Shown in pieces: positions 62,608 to 64,000 of a stretch of DNA of 64,000 bases. Position 1 is the first letter of the stretch. Every line of letters begins with the position of its first letter. The DNA is from DATKAS01 sp963733765 (lineage in GTDB: Bacteria > Actinomycetota > Acidimicrobiia > Acidimicrobiales > DATKAS01), in the NCBI GenBank assembly GCA_963733765.1, contig CAVTEI010000003.1, positions 310,001-374,000 of the forward strand. Reading direction: 5' to 3'. Made by a program: the position numbers and the translations under genes. The notes beneath the pieces are model-generated. The model saw only the letters and a list, made by a program, of their open reading frames with translations. It had not been told where the DNA came from and made no database searches.

Positions 62608-64000
62608 ATGTCGTCTGCGCTGCGGTTCTCCGTGATCATCCCCCTCGAGTTCCACCGCGGACAGGCCGTCCGGTGCGTGCGGGGCTGGGCGGAGGGCCAG
62701 CTGTTTCCGCGTGAGCAGTTCGAGATCGTCATCGCGACCCCGGCTGGCTATCCGAGAGCCGAGCTGGACGAGATCCGGGGCCTGCTCGGGCCGCAGGACC
62801 GGGTGCTCGAGTTCGATCGTCACCATGACATGGACCTCTGCGCAAAGGCCGCCGAGAGCGCGAGCGGCGAGGTGCTGTTCTTCACGGAGTCGCACTGCCT
62901 GCCGGAGCCCGGCACGCTCGCCAGCGCGGATGCCATCACGCTCGAGAACCCGGAGTGGGCTGGATTCAGCGGCCGCTCGATCCCGATCACCGGCAACTTC
63001 CTGTCGGAGATCGAGGCGGCATGGTACGGGCCGGAAATCGAGTTCGGCATGGAGGAGCATCCCTGGCGGAACGTGCTCGACCAGTGCTTCGTCGTGCGTC
63101 GGTCGGCGTACTTCCAGGCGGGCGGCTTCGATCCGGCATTCGGGCACTTCGCCGAATGGGTCATCGCCGCCCGCTTCTACGCGCTCGGCCTGAAGATCGG
63201 CTACGCGCCGACCGTCCGAATCCACCACCTGTACATCGGGGATTTCGGCGAGTGGCACCGCTTCACGGCCGACTTCCTGCAGGGACAGATGGCGTATCTC
63301 GCCCTGGAGCCCGGCGATCCACTCGCGACGATGTTCGACGAGGTGCCGGAGTGGTCGCGCCGACACATGCTGCGGCGCAGCGTGGCGCGCCGGGTCTGCC
63401 GCCTGCTGCTGCAGGACCTGCGCCGATCGATCGAGGTCGGGAGCGCGACTCACCCGCGTGGCAGCCTCTCGTCGCTTCGACGCTGGCACTGGTGGCTGCT
63501 CAGATCGTGGCTCGTACGGGCAGCGGCCGGACACTCGATACTGCTGATGCGTGCGCAGCGCCGGCTCCTCACGACCCGAGTCGCGCTGCAGGTGGATCTC
63601 CTGACCCGCCGCCGAGCCCGCGCAGAGGTGCACCTCGGGCGCTGCTGCGAAGCGATCGCAACGGTGGAGCGCACCCGGTTCCTGCGAACGTGGGCTCGCA
63701 ATCTCGAGCGCGACAAGGCGAGCCGCCCACCTCTCGACGACGCGCGCACCGGTGACTCCGGCCTCTGGGAGCCGGGACAGCTCGACGAAGCCCATAGCGT
63801 CGGATTCCATCCCGCCTCGGCCGCAGGTGGGGAAGCCATTCGCTGGTCTGAACCCGCTGCGTACGTCGAGCTACCGCTCGCCGCCGGACGCTACGTAATC
63901 CGGCTGAACTGGCTGTTCCCTCTGCGGGTCGACGGCGAGCCGCGCTTCTACCTCGACGAACGGCCGATTCCGGCCGAGAACGTGTCCATCCGGCGAGACT
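62608..64000 (+). CDS. Family 2 glycosyltransferase (partial, runs off the end)
   Basis: The frame is open for 464 codons to the window end. GT2 features are FSVIIPLEFHRGQAVRCV at the start, a donor-site Asp region LEFDRHHDMDLCAKAAESA, FFTESHCLPEPG where the DxD motif normally sits, and FDPAFGHFAEWVIAARFYALG. The C-terminal 150 residues (after 63400) are arginine-rich and then beta-rich, perhaps an acceptor-binding or carbohydrate-binding module. ATG at 62608. It would act on cell-envelope or surface glycans in the cytosol. No neighbour upstream beyond the mobile-element remnant. Confidence 0.82.
   Translation, partial: MSSALRFSVIIPLEFHRGQAVRCVRGWAEGQLFPREQFEIVIATPAGYPRAELDEIRGLLGPQDRVLEFDRHHDMDLCAKAAESASGEVLFFTESHCLPEPGTLASADAITLENPEWAGFSGRSIPITGNFLSEIEAAWYGPEIEFGMEEHPWRNVLDQCFVVRRSAYFQAGGFDPAFGHFAEWVIAARFYALGLKIGYAPTVRIHHLYIGDFGEWHRFTADFLQGQMAYLALEPGDPLATMFDEVPEWSRRHMLRRSVARRVCRLLLQDLRRSIEVGSATHPRGSLSSLRRWHWWLLRSWLVRAAAGHSILLMRAQRRLLTTRVALQVDLLTRRRARAEVHLGRCCEAIATVERTRFLRTWARNLERDKASRPPLDDARTGDSGLWEPGQLDEAHSVGFHPASAAGGEAIRWSEPAAYVELPLAAGRYVIRLNWLFPLRVDGEPRFYLDERPIPAENVSIRRD

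Overview
The window is high-GC DNA from an actinobacterium, most likely of the class Acidimicrobiia or a near relative. Supporting signs are a WhiB regulator beside an ArsA-type ATPase pair, a GlnR-type orphan regulator with both kinds of type I glutamine synthetase and GlnE, an actinobacterial Tad pilus locus, a topA-MFS-tmk-holB operon, frequent GTG and TTG starts, and many genes whose -10 box (TAnnnT) lies only 6-9 bases before the start codon, as in leaderless mRNAs. Assignment below phylum is inference. No gene-free stretch exceeds about 300 bases.

Layout. 1-4.1 kb: ArsA-like ATPases, an NfeD-type membrane protein, WhiB and an alpha/beta hydrolase. 4.1-7.1 kb: selA and selB for selenocysteine insertion; the matching tRNA-Sec gene lies at 46.9 kb. 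7.2-10.7 kb: FxsA, a Nudix hydrolase and an Fe-S group (Mrp carrier, SufR-like regulator, IscA-like protein). 10.8-15.2 kb: a Tat lipoprotein with a thioredoxin-like fold, a compact xanthine-dehydrogenase-like fusion, RidA and a PLP decarboxylase. 15.2-21.1 kb: a signalling and envelope block (FHA-cyclase, DUF11 surface protein, membrane protein, Ser/Thr kinase). 21.1-24.8 kb: nitrogen block (GlnR-like, two glutamine synthetases; glnE follows at 35.6 kb). 24.8-27.4 kb: small accessory genes. 27.4-34.6 kb: one giant gene with zinc ribbons, nucleotide cyclase, AAA ATPase, helical repeats and ten tandem NTF2-like domains. 34.7-46.9 kb: lipoprotein, glnE, nadE, EamA transporter, a ferritin-like trio, epoxide hydrolase, sigma factor, hydrolase-cyclase fusion. 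47-52 kb: small proteins, then a complete-looking Tad operon. 52-61.7 kb: MrfA-like helicase, STAS protein, topA, MFS, tmk, holB, PadR. 61.8-64 kb: tRNA-Thr, an IS481-type transposase stump joined to a truncated SRPBCC gene, and a glycosyltransferase running off the end.

Two things stand out. The giant cyclase/ATPase has a C-terminal half made of five A-B pairs of NTF2-like domains with a repeat period near 807 bp; I know of no named family with this layout. Second, at least 21 reading-frame breaks occur in twelve genes, including widely conserved ones (selA, mrp, iscA). Twenty are repaired by removing one base and only one by adding a base. Uncorrected sequencing or assembly insertions are the simplest cause, so genes marked as frameshifted should be read as probably intact in the organism.
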